This document shows, one piece after another, positions 22,961 to 33,334 of a DNA stretch of 64,000 bases (position 1 is the first letter of the stretch; each line of letters begins with the position of its first letter). Source of the DNA: Venturia oleaginea (Eukaryota; Ascomycota; Dothideomycetes; Venturiales; Venturiaceae); contig JABMLP010000006.1 of NCBI GenBank assembly GCA_013176395.1, forward strand, positions 1,612,001 through 1,676,000, written 5' to 3'. Under the pieces are notes generated by a model that saw only the letters and a list, made by a program, of their open reading frames with translations, was not told the DNA's origin and made no database searches. Position numbers and translations under genes: made by a program.

Positions 22961-24602
22961 GTTAAGTACACCGTTGATTGATTGATTGATTGATTTTATC
23001 CTACTCGGTTGCAGCCGCTTAATCACGCAGCTATGTCCGGTTAGGAGGACTTCATCAGACAGCCGACACGTGATAGATTATATAATCCACCGCGCCCCAC
23101 TTCGCCCCGTTCACTGAAACAAGACCAGCTGTCCCCTCCGTCCTCCCTCTTTTCCCTTAACCAGTATCTCCAAATGCCCGCTGGCTCTTGTAGATACTGG
23201 TTATTCTGCTAGTATATCTGTGCTATGTAGACTCAAGAGGCAATGCCTCGTGTTTCGCTATCCTTCTACCTACAGTCTCCCTCTAATGCTCAGCTTGTCT
23301 ATCTGTTTCGCCTTATCCCTCAAGGCCAATGGGTTCCCTAAGTATGTTTCTGCTTGTGAAAGTTGCCTTGCACCAGATTCCTATGCGGCGGTGTATTTGG
23401 TTGTGTGATGCTGGAGACAATAGTAACCATCGTAGTCGTGATTTCGCTGCTTGGGTGTGATACTCCGGGTATGCCCGTGGACGAGGCTGTCTGGTAGCTG
23501 CCGTATTGTATGGCGCCGATCGTGCTATAGACCTGCCGTCTTATAGTCGGAGCCTACCTGCTACTAGTCGCTCTCCCTACTTGCTATATCGCGCTCCTAC
23601 TCTTGCCAATGCCATAACTGGGACGCAACAGTCTGGGGAGAGGCTCAAGGCTACGTCTGCTGGCTTGTAGGGTGGGGATTTGCTGCCAATAAGCTCCTTC
23701 TATACGTTCTTACTGCTTACTGTGTCGCGCACCTACTCTTGCCAATGCCATAACTGGGAGGCAACAGTTTGGGGAGAGGCTCAAGGCTCTGGACATCAGC
23801 TTGCAGCAGGACGGTTTGCGGAGACGATAGTAGATGAGGTTCTCTAGCAGCTGCCGTATCGTGTCGCACCGATTGTGTTGTAGACCTGTCGTCTTATAGT
23901 CGGAGCCTATCTGCTGCTAGTCGCTCTCCCTGCTTGCTATATCGCGCACCTACTCTTGCCAATGCCATAACTGGGACGCAACAGTCTGGGGAGAGGCTCA
24001 AGGCTACGTCTGCTAGCTTACAGGGAGGGGATTTGCCGCCAATAGGCTCCTTCTATGCGTCCTTACTACTTACTGTGTCGCGCACCTACTCTTGCCAATG
24101 CCATAACTGGGAGGCAACAGTTTGGGGAGAGGCTCAAGGCTCTGGGCAACAGCTTGTAGCAGGACGGTTTGCCAAGACGTTGGGAGAGGTTGTCTAGTCG
24201 TTGCAGTGGTGTGTGGTGCCGATTGTTGCGCACCGGGCGTCTGGTGTTTGAGTTGTGTTGAAGGTATTGCCGTTCTAGCAGTGACTCGTCGACTCGGAGC
24301 GTTGCAGTGTCATCTGGGGTGATGGACTAGCCGGGAGATAGTGACTAGATGGTTGCTGTTGTCTTTGGTGGACGCATCGTTCGTGTAGCTTGCTCATGTA
24401 TTCGTCTGCTTGCTCTGCCGTGGCCGCGACGGCGACTCTAGAGATATCTCATCGACGCTGAGGGACGCGCGATGGCCTCTAGAGGCCGGAGCGGCCACTG
24501 GCAGAGGTGTTTTGATGATCCTTAGATGATACTTCTGTAAATTCCAAAAATTGAGTTCTCGCTGTGTGTGCTGTTTTTCGGATGTTGTTAAGTACACCGT
24601 TG
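22961..24602 (-). mobile_element. Possible LINE-like or other insertion with 16-bp target repeats
   Basis: The 16-bp sequence GTTAAGTACACCGTTG occurs at 22961-22976 and 24587-24602. Directly inside the left copy is an (ATTG)n tract, which read on the minus strand would be a (CAAT)n 3' tail. Variable-length target duplications plus a simple-repeat tail are what LINE-type insertion leaves. On the minus strand the inner right end has a weak gag-like Pro/Ser-rich reading (PASRGHRASLSVDEISLESP). No reverse transcriptase was found. If it is a LINE copy, it is deleted and internally duplicated. A 16-bp match in 64 kb could also arise by chance. Confidence 0.35.
23490..24240. repeat. About 352-bp tandem duplication with internal sub-repeats
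   Basis: Two adjacent units (about 23490-23841 and 23842-24192) plus a partial third share GTCTTATAGTCGGAGCCTA, CTAGTCGCTCTCCCT, and twice per unit CCTACTCTTGCCAATGCC then GAGAGGCTCAAGGCT. Within each unit the second sub-repeat lies about 120 bp after the first. Units differ by scattered, mostly transition-type changes. Confidence 0.8.
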
Positions 24603-25501
24603 CATCTGCATGCATATATATGCATGTCAATGCATTCCTTGGCATCTATCACGTGCACTATGCCTGAGGTATCAAGGACTGGCATGCCACTGACCAACAT
24701 ATACCGTATTTCCCTAGTTATTTTCGAGTTTATTAATATTTTTCTTTTGACTGTGGATAATACTAATGGTTTATATAGAGAGGGTGTCGATATATAGCTT
24801 AACTATTCGTATTGTATATTTTAGTAAATTCTATATCGAGGTTGTTTCGCTGTGTAGCGAGTGCGAAGAGGAGAGGATTATGGAATAGGTTGGAAGGTTT
24901 GAAGCGGGTAGTTATGGTGGATAGGATAGTATTACGGGACGGTAGCTGGAAAGACGCAGCATACTCGTAGCCAAAGATTGTTTAGATTCAGTTAAGGAGT
25001 GAAGGTATCTACAAACAGAGAACCTCAATGAGGTTCTTTCTCTATACTAGGCTCAATCAGGCTTAGGCTCTTAGCCTATACCAACCATGGGCCATGCCCA
25101 TAACAGATAGTAGGGGATTATATTGGATATATTGAATATAAATAATAATGGATGTGGATATGGAATTTCACAAATAGTTTACTAGGCGAGTAAATATGGA
25201 GATGAGGTTTTTGAGGTGTAAAGTCGAAAGATTTGGGGTTGGGTATGTTATTTGCTGTAAAGACTAGGTTTATCTCGTGTCCCTAGCTGATGAAATCTAT
25301 GGCCACTCCTTATTTATCTTCTAGTCCATCCTTTTCATTACATTGAAAATTGTACCTTTTACTCTTACTATTATGTGCGACAGAAACGAAAACCAGTTCG
25401 AATCGTCGATGTAAATACTCATCCCAACTCCTCATCAATCAATACTCCCAGACTTCACTATTACCCCATGAAGACGACCAAAACAAATCACCATTCCCCA
25501 A
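24603..25501. other. AT-rich intergenic region, no gene
   Basis: Low-GC sequence with short palindromes, for example CATGCATATATATGCATG at about 24609. No coding signal. Confidence 0.4.
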
Positions 25502-26330
25502 CTAAATACTAAGGTCCCGCTCAACCCAGCCCAAAACCACCCCCCCTAACACCCACCTCTCCCCATCCCTCCCCCTCAACATCCTAAGCCACGGCACCCC
25601 TCTCAACCCAGAACATTGCCAGCGTACCTCCTCACAATGCCCAATAAACAACCCTTCAAACGACGTCTCAAGCCCACACCCACCCTGTAAATCCGAAAAG
25701 TACACGTTCCCCCCGGAGAATTCGCGAGGAGGTGGTTGTGTTTGAAGATGCAGAAGGAGTGGTGTGGGGGTTTCGAGGTGATTTGGGGTTGAATGTTGGG
25801 GGTTGTGGGTGGGTGGGTTGTTTTTATTTTTGTTTGGGGAGAGAGAGGGAGGGTATTGAGCAGGGTGGGGATGGAGGGGGTGATGGGAGTTTGGTATATT
25901 AATTCGTCGGGTTAATTGCTGATGTTGGCTCGGGCTCTGACTCAGACTATTCCTCTGTACCCGAGTCGCTCGTCAACAGAAGGTGGTAGACTTGGAGGCG
26001 AGATAGCCATCCGAGGAGATGACACTGGCGAGATGAGAGCGCAGTCACGTCTGTTTTTGGCAATGGGGATGATGGTGCCGACATCCATATGTCAATGTTG
26101 GCAGATGAAAGCGACATCTCGGAGATATTGCGTGCCCGAGGTTTCTCAGCAAGCGTGGACACGACAAATAAACCTGTGAAGGTTGGGGTTCTTGGGATTC
26201 CTTTTTTAGGCGAGGATTTGTAGGGGTGCCTTGGTCTTGTTGGAGATTTGTAGACGGTGAATGCGTTTATGAAGGCTTCGATGACGTCTTCGTCGGACTG
26301 GGAGTATTTTATGTTGGTGTCGAGGAACAT
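25502..26330 (-). CDS. Hypothetical protein, exon structure uncertain
   Basis: Two coding-like stretches are on the minus strand. The upstream one (25947-26330) starts MFLDTNIKYSQSDEDVIEAF and continues with KSPTRPRHPYKSSPKKG, a basic proline-rich linker. The downstream one ends at 25502 and reads FSGGNVYFSDLQGGCGLETS, GHCEEVRWQCSGLRGVPWLR and VVLGWVERDLSI, preceded by an open Pro/Asn-rich stretch. They are in different frames, so at least one intron is needed, and the splice sites were not fixed. No known family was recognised. The two parts could belong to separate genes. Confidence 0.35.
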
Positions 26331-27196
26331 GGTGTAGGTAGTATGAGTGAAGAAGTAGAAGATGGGAATTGAATTAGTAATGTAGTAATGTAGGTAAGTG
26401 CGACCAGCGACTTAGCGAAAGAAAATATTAGTATGAGACGAGAGAAGTGACAACAATGCGAATATACACGGCCCTTTGTATGAACGGAGTTGTTGCAAAC
26501 GGCGGGGCGATTTTGGTGGAACTCACCGTGGAATGATGTTGCAAAGACCGTATCAAGGAACGCGACAATCAAGCATTTCTTCAAGTGCGCATGACTTATA
26601 GCTATCACGCTCTGCGATGATTCCCATACCGGCTTCCCAGTCTTATAGTAACCCTGTAGTAAGCGATAGCAAGGTGCGTTTGGAGGGGAAAAATGCTGCT
26701 ATTTTTAACAGCATGTTGCGCCGGTATGCCTTTGAACAAAAGAAACAAAACTAACACCAAGATAATCGATCGGAAAGGTCAGGCTGGATATGTACTTGCG
26801 CCTTGGGCCAGTCGCTGCTGTGTGAACTTGTTCTGAAATAATCTTTCGTGGTATGCTCACTTGTTGTGTCCTTGGAAAACGTCACAGATCTCAACTCGTG
26901 ACTTGCGTTCTCATCCAGTCTTCGATTTGTCCATGATCAAACAAACTATGAGCCACTTAATAACAAAGCAACAATTTCGTTATCAATGCAAATTCGTTTT
27001 CACTCTTTAACCGTGACTGACGCTGCGTCTCGAGCTGGGTTCTTTGCGCAACCTGAATATCGATACATATGCAGCAAATCATGAACTCGGAATCGCTAGG
27101 AACTTAGCGATATCGACCAGGAGTTGGAAATCTTCGGTTGACAGCGACATGAGTTGGATATCCAATGTGATAAAAGTGTCCTCATTAAATGACGCT
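26331..27196. other. Intergenic, no gene seen
   Basis: Spacer between the hypothetical gene and the 3' end of the HET gene. No supported feature. Confidence 0.4.
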
Positions 27197-29313
27197 TCAA
27201 ACGAGCATCAATTCGCGAGGCTCGCCCGCCTTCGCAAAGGTTGAATTGTACAGATCAGCATGGTCAGCAGATCTCCAGCGAGAAAATTTAGGAGTAAACA
27301 ACCCGACTCTCTCGCAGATGCCTTGCGACGGCTCTATACATTTGAGCACCAACGCATACTCGTCGCCATATGAGTCCTGCGCTGCCCGAAGCAACAGATA
27401 TTTTGCCCGTGCAAATCCAGGATCGGCGGAATGAAGATCAAAATCGGCAAAGAAGCTGTATTTAAGAGGTATATCCTCATCGTCGAATCGGAATACGAAG
27501 CCTGATTTAGCTTGACTCTTACGCCCCCTTCCAGACGTTCGTCGTGAAAGTGCTTGTGCGGACGTTGATGATCCAGAAAGACTCCTCGCATCGAAGACGT
27601 TGATCGGCGCCAACAGACCTTGGAGGAGGAGATGGGCGGATGAGACCTCGCCGAATTTGTTCTTGCTGACAAGCCTGGATGTTGCCTTACTGACTTCTAG
27701 GTATTTTGAGGAAAGAGTTTGGGTGGTGTCATTCGTAGTGCTTAGAGATGGCGAATCTAGAACATGAGGAGCGTCAAAGTAGCGAACCGGTCCATCATGG
27801 CTGGCCCAGGAGAAGGTGGGACATCGCCATTTTGAAGTGCGTTTGGCAGTGGAAGGATCGAGCCTATACCAAAGAAGGTCGGTGATCATTGTGTCAGTCC
27901 AGAGGCCTGCAAGATAGGTTCCTGTTCGCATATGAGAGATCTGCTGAGCAATTCCAGATAAGGCCGGGAGTTTATCGCGAGACTTAGTCAATCCAAGTTG
28001 TGAGAATTCTTCGACAATAGCATGCCATCTTCTAGACACAAAAGGTAGCTCGGAGTTGGAGAGTGCAGATTGGTGAGTAAGCTTCGTCAGAAACTTCTCC
28101 TGCCCGGTAGCGTAGCGCTCGCCAGCCACAATGCCGGAGCATTCGCATTGTACCATTTCCAAACATTCCCACCACAGCTCTTGTCGTCCGAAATGAAGGA
28201 CACGGGGAGCTAGAAGTCGCTCCTGGTAGACCCAGCCACGTTTGAAAAGCGGAAACTGAGCTTCATCCATATGGCAGATGACAGGCCGAGCGTGGACTTG
28301 ATATTCTGTGCCATCTCGAAAGATGCCGCTAATGGAGGTTTTGGGATGTTTGGAGAACAACCCTTCACTGGGCCCGCCAGACCCGGTGGCAGCAATGGTG
28401 ATGTAAGAATTCTGGTAGATTTTGGCCATCTTAGCCGACTCCTTTTGCCAGTCCTCTTCGTCGTCTTGAATGATGCAGCTATGTTTCATCAGCATCATTT
28501 AAGTAGAGGCCAAGGAGACAAAGCTCACAGAGAATCAATCCAGAGGTATTGAATTCCAAGCTTGCAAGTGAAGATGACAGCTTCTTGAAAGGTCTTTGGT
28601 AGGTTCGAAAAAGGAATTATCTTCTTGTGGGCCTCTAAATTTGCAATGGTAGTCGTGATCATCTTGGAATCTCCCCAGCAGTGAGAAAGACAAGCATAAC
28701 GCGCATCGTTATCGCGTGGTTCGCATAATGACAGGTCCATTCCAGGTGATAACAGATCTAATACACGAGATGGCAGGGAGGATCGCGTCTTCGCGCCACA
28801 CGATTCATGGTCTTGGAGACAGCGAGAGAGCCATTGCTCTACGAGACGAAAGCTGGCGAGGGATACTGTATTGCCCGATGTCTCAATTCCGACTCGTATG
28901 CTTGGCCACGGCGAGGACGTGTCTATTCAGAGTTCAGTACGTGTAACGTTGGCACCTAGACTCGCATACGCACTTGGCAATACGAAAAGATCGAGCACTG
29001 CGGTTTCCACTGGTTGAGCAAATCGTATCGCGATTTCCACAAATTCCCTCAGAATTGACCTCCTGACTACGATAGATAAAGAGATTTGCGCGACAATAGC
29101 CTCGGGGACACATTCGTGAATCGCATGGCGAAGGAGACAACAGCTTTCACAGCCCTTTTTGGCGGCCACGCAGATGGGTTTGAATGGACTCTCAATGTGT
29201 CCATCGTCGATGGGTTCAAGATCACCACAGGCGGGGCACAATCGGGTCTTCGGTTTGCGTTTAAGCAGGGAGATGAGATTCGACATTCCCACACATTGTT
29301 GTAGATGGAGCAC
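27197..29313 (-). CDS. HET-domain (heterokaryon incompatibility) protein
   Basis: Exons 28974-29313, 28529-28922 and 27197-28478 encode 671 residues. The N-terminal part has cysteine pairs (LCPACGDL, KKGCESCCLLRHAI). After the linker WLSRCLQDHESCGAKTR comes the HET domain: ARYACLSHCWGD, NLPKTFQEAVIFTCKLGIQY, LWIDSLCIIQDDEEDWQKES, then YQNSYITIAATGS and FKRGWVYQERLLAPRVLHFG. HET proteins trigger growth arrest and death on contact between incompatible strains. The C-terminal 300 residues are variable, as usual in the family. Intron 1 (28923-28973, 51 nt) is needed to avoid an in-frame TGA at 28927-28929. A start at the second Met (MSNLISLLKRK, 29284-29286) is an alternative. Confidence 0.9.
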
Positions 29314-30099
29314 ATGGTAGTGGAAGATGTGAGATGGTAATCAGGACAGGACATCAGCAATCAGCCCCTCTTTTTCAGATGCTATGTAGAGCAGCTAAAA
29401 ATAGACATTCACGTGATCGATTGGCTGCCAAGCTTTGGTGGTCAATGGTTGTTTAATAGGAAAGAAAAAACCGTCCTTCGATATTACTTGAAATTAGAGA
29501 AGATAGTCAGGCATTGGAAATATGTTGAACTATTCTGATGTTAAGAGCATTCCATCCTGGTGTCACGGGCTAGACCCTTGGGCCTTTATCTAGGCTTTGC
29601 CTATCTCTCTATAGCGCTTGAGGACCTAGCTGTCAAGCCTCGGAATAATTCTAGGGCAAGCTTGTGAATGGCTTGGCATCTCCTTCAAGAGGAGTTTGCA
29701 ATCGTGTATCTATCTTTTTCTCTTTAGCTAGATTGTATTTCACATTTCGGTGGTTTTCCCTGGTACCCTGGCATGATCTTAACCCGTCATACCTGGCTTT
29801 CTTGTCCTGGGCTACATAGTAGCTGCAGGCTAGGGTCTTTCTAAGCTTTAAACTTTTAAAAGTTTGGCTGAAACGGTAGAATAACCGCAACTTTACGGTT
29901 GCAAGAAAAATACAATCGTAAGTTTACTGTTGGTTTACTGTTTCAGCTAAACTCTTAAAAGTTTTCGGCTTAGAAAGACCCTAACCCGCAGCTATGTAGG
30001 TATCCGCCCCGGACAGGCTTATGAGTTTTTCCCTTTCTTGATGGATCTTCTCTCGCAATTCAATCAATTCTCCTTGGTAACCACTTCAATCTACGCTCG
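29314..30099. other. Intergenic with a MITE
   Basis: No gene. Holds a TA-flanked MITE (29833-29981) inserted in an older palindrome. An LTR-like TGTCACGGGC occurs at 29561, without a matching end. Confidence 0.5.
29833..29981. mobile_element. 149-bp TA-flanked MITE, pogo-like ends
   Basis: Ends GGGTCTTTCTAAGC and its near-complement CTTAGAAAGACCC, with TA at 29831-29832 and 29982-29983. The inverted arms continue for about 50 bp (CTTTTAAAAGTTT, GCTGAAACGGTA). The GGGTC start matches the pogo-like elements in this window. It has no coding capacity. Outside the TA the flanks are also inverted (CTACATAGTAGCTGCAGG and CCCGCAGCTATGTAG). Confidence 0.7.
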
Positions 30100-30530
30100 T
30101 TGCTGATGTCCAATCGTTCTGCCACAGATGATGCTCAACGCTGTACCGAAATACCCTATAGTCAGACCAGAGGATGTATTCTATTTCCTTGGTGGAATTC
30201 AAGCCTGATGGAATTTTTCTGAAATCGCGGTCGCTCCAGAATTCTGTATCCTCTCTGCTGCTGTATATGAAGTAGTCCTCTCTGTCGATTGTGGAGATGG
30301 TCTCATGGAGATCCGAGCTTTCGATACCTAATTTAGGTCAGCTTGCTGGTAGTACAAGAGGACGAACCCACTCAGTGCTTTCAATTCAGTGTCCATCGAA
30401 ATGGACAGTACCAAATACACTAATCGCGGTGAAGTCTCTTAGCTCAAGATCGATTGCGGTAAATTCCTGGTAACATTTAGAAGCTGGATTGCCAGAAATT
30501 TATAATCGCCGATCTTGAGCTAGAGAAAGC
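30100..30530 (-). pseudogene. F-box-like gene fragment
   Basis: Minus-strand frames read REDYFIYSSREDTEFWSDRD, TKEIEYILWSDYRVFRYSVE, and nearer the left neighbour gene YQEFTAIDLELRDF. The last segment resembles CQEFIAIDLESRAF from the relic at 43.7 kb, and the DNA also aligns. Stops interrupt the frame. It is either a decayed paralogue or lost 3' exons of the gene ending at 30532. Confidence 0.4.
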
Positions 30531-30531
30531 A

Positions 30532-31509
30532 TTATTCTAAGTTTAGAATTTCATAAAGTGACACTAAGTTGTTTGCCCCGCCGCGACATTGTTTACCTTT
30601 TAGGAGCTCTAAGATAGCCTTGGAGCTTTGACGTTGCTCGACATGAAGCTTCTGCTCTGCATTTAAATGACTATGTGAGATGAGACGTATTGGTCCATGG
30701 ACGTTGAGATGTTGAACTTTGTCCAAGAACGTAACTCCGGGTACGGGGATAATGAATCGGCCCGCAGTCCAGTCCAGCGACAGGAGTTGAATGCCAGTGG
30801 TTTGAAATAGGAATGTGGGATCTTTAGCTAGCCGCTTATCAGCGGGGTTGCCCGCGTACCACCGCATCTCCAGATGCTTGATCTGTTCCCAAAGAGGTTG
30901 AATGACTTTCACCAGTAACTTCCAGAATCCCACGCGGCTAAGAGCCTCCCTGGGTTGCTGACTACGACCGCAGCTTGAGGTGAGCCACGGGAAATCAGCT
31001 GTGAACGTATTGAGCTTGAACACCAAAGGTCTGGCCTCTGAATGGATCTGCTTGCATGTTGTCAGGAGAGAGATATTGACGTTTGTTCTAGAGTAACGCG
31101 GGTCAGTCTATTCCACCATCTTTCTTTTTACCAATATTCAATCGATTTTGATCTCGTGTCAAGAGCCTTCAAAGAGGGAGAATTGGTAAACCTACCGGGA
31201 GCCGGTGATTAGCCCTGTTATGCTCTTGAAGACCAGTTTGCCCTCGATGGAGCGACCGTGTGATATGTATTGGAAGGTATGGTCATCTTTAGTATTACTG
31301 TGGCACTCAACAAAATTGGACTGATAGTGGGGGAGAGCGCTCAGATGTTTCGTATTTCCAGGTTGATCGGGATCGTGGGTGAGGGCGATAGTGTAGATAT
31401 GGTTTCTGAGTTCTGCTGGCAGGTCGAGGAAGCTCGGTCGTCTTGGTGACATCTTCTTGGAACGGCGCTGGATCCCGTCGCTAGCGCGCTTTCGTTTTCT
31501 GTTTGCCAT
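30532..31509 (-). CDS. F-box/2EXR-like hypothetical protein
   Basis: Two exons (31196-31509, 30532-31087, intron 31088-31195) encode 289 residues. A basic start (MANRKRKRASDGIQRRSKK) precedes FLDLPAELRNHIYTIAL, the helix common to many fungal F-box-like and 2EXR proteins. After the intron comes ISLLTTCKQIHSEARPLVFK, the standard second conserved block, followed by leucine-rich helical segments. These proteins are expanded in filamentous ascomycetes. Some act in ubiquitin ligases, but most are uncharacterised. The intron keeps the frame. A related fragment lies just downstream, so the true 3' end may differ. Confidence 0.7.
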
Positions 31510-31732
31510 GACTAATCAGGCGTTTCGTTTAGTATTATATGTAACAAGGAAAGTATTGATGTATTGAAGGATCAATGATACGTACCTGTTTGGATGTGGA
31601 CGGCGGTTGGGAGCCGCAGATGGTTGAAAGCAGTAGAGTTGATTTGATCTGATGACCCGGGGTATGTCGAAAATGTCAGACAGATGTATTGAAGTCCTGA
31701 CAGAAATGGGCCAAGAGAAATGACGAAATTCA

Positions 31733-31892
31733 ATCGCTTTTGCACCGGTGTGAGGTAAATTAGCCTCTTGGCAAAACGGAATCTAGCTTTTATGAGTAGC
31801 TGCTAGGTCTAGAGGGGTTTAGATGCTGCCTATACAAGCTAGATTCCGCCTTAGAGCAAAGCTAAGATACCTGACACCGGTGCAAAAGCGAT
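31733..31892. mobile_element. 160-bp MITE with 19-bp inverted repeats
   Basis: Ends ATCGCTTTTGCACCGGTGT and its exact complement. A second inverted pair, GGAATCTAGCTT and AAGCTAGATTCC, lies further in, so the whole element can fold into a hairpin. A clear target duplication was not found (only CA on both sides). No coding capacity. Confidence 0.7.
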
Positions 31893-31928
31893 CATGACGG
31901 GGGGAGTGTACTGTCTGCTGCATTACTG

Positions 31929-33334
31929 CACAGGGTTCCTCAAATCTGACTGCGCAGGGCGCTCGGACCCACCATCCCATCTTTTGAACTTGAATGTATT
32001 ATGCTATTTACCACACGTTTGACTTGCAATGAATCTCTGGTTTTTGCTGAATCATCTTACATCTCTCTGATCCTTTTCCGTATCATTGTGAGCGTTATCT
32101 TGTCCCATTCTGCCTGGATTTCAGCTTTAAAATGAGCCACCGACGACCACCTCCTGCCAGCTAAATCTGGACTTAATGATGTTCCAACAAGACTCAATGG
32201 GATTGAGATCACATGATTGAGGAGGGTGAATAAGTAATAGAAGGTCTGCTTCTCTTTTTATGACTGCAGGGTCACTGTTAGGCGACTTGATTCCGTGAGA
32301 AGGATCACCATCCTCTTGAAGCCAGTATTTGCGCTGGTGACGCTTCTCCAAGGCCTGAATAGCTTCAATGTGTTGCGGCAGTATCTTTTTGGCGTAGAAA
32401 ACCTGTGTCATGCAGTTTCCTTTTGGTGTTTCGTCCTCCTTTGCCTAAGGTCTTGCCAGACCTTTAGCCGGGCTTGGTACACTGAATCCAGCTCGTATTT
32501 GAGTTGTTTAGGCTGCTTGACTTGCCTACGGACCTTCTCTGATAGCTCAGCCGGATCCTTGTAGAATATGAGGTTTCCTTTCTTGTTGTATGAGATGCCG
32601 CCGGCGACGTGAATAGTAACATCCAAAACGCCTTCTAGCTCCTCATTGACACCTCTCTCTTGCCCTGGAAAGCGTAGCTCATATTCAGGTGTATTGGCGA
32701 GTTCTTTTGACTGAAAATGGGCTTCATCTGTGAACCAAATCCAACTCCAGAAGCCTAGTATGGTCTTTTTCTCGTGTTCTTTACCGTATTCAACCCTCTT
32801 TGGCCGATTTGCCTGGGATATCTGCTTCTGATAACGCTTCTTGAATCACCTAGCCCCTGCATTGTATACGTGACGCTGTAATGTCTTTGCGGAAGGCTTG
32901 CCGGGGTAGGAATTGGCTTGTTCCTGCCAGCCTTTTTCGTGTATGGGGTCATCTTGGTTCGTAAGGCGGGTAAGATCTAAAGCAGATAATTTGGTAGGCC
33001 TCCCTATGATGCAACTGCTCTTTCTCTGTGATCTGAATGCTGCATCACCAATAAGTTCTCGTAGTTTAAGCCAACTACGTGCGGTAGAAGTTGGTATATT
33101 GATTTCAGAGAGGTATGCGATTGTACCGACGCCGTCGGCCTCATTCTTGCAATCCCAGGCCTGAAAAAATCGCATTCTCTTCGTGGTGTCATATTCTCGC
33201 CTTGCAGTCTTTCTTTTGGGTGTTCTAGGCGCCATGGTGGTGGTAAATTGAGCGATAAGTCGGTGTATACGTGGAAATTGAGATGGGATGGTGGGTCCGA
33301 GCGCCCTGCGCAGTCAGATTTGAGGAACCCTGTG
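31929..33334 (-). mobile_element. DNA transposon with perfect 54-bp inverted repeats
   Basis: The 54 bp at 31929-31982 are the exact complement of 33281-33334 (outer end CACAGGGTTCC). The triplet CTG flanks both sides (31926-31928, 33335-33337). The minus strand encodes an IS630/Tc1-superfamily transposase with several breaks. A CTG target is unusual, since this superfamily normally duplicates TA. The perfect ends suggest recent movement, probably with help from an intact copy. Confidence 0.8.
32127..33235 (-). pseudogene. IS630/Tc1-like transposase pseudogene
   Basis: The start is MAPRTPKRKTARREYDTTKR, with an N-terminal DNA-binding region (NIPTSTARSWLKLREL, IGRPTKLSALDLTRL). After about 130 residues a TGA (where GARWFKKRYQ might be expected) and frame changes follow. 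The catalytic blocks are WIWFTDEAHF, YWLQEDGDPSHG and QSCDLNPIESCWNIIKSRF. The second Asp and the Glu are about 38 residues apart. At least one more frame change occurs near 32,411. It is not functional as read. Confidence 0.75.

Noticed and set aside
24609..24626. Perfect 18-bp palindrome CATGCATATATATGCATG
   Set aside because: Alternating AT/GC simple sequence in an AT-rich region; no functional context.
29561..29570. LTR-like start TGTCACGGGC
   Set aside because: No matching CCGTGACA end or target duplication was found nearby.
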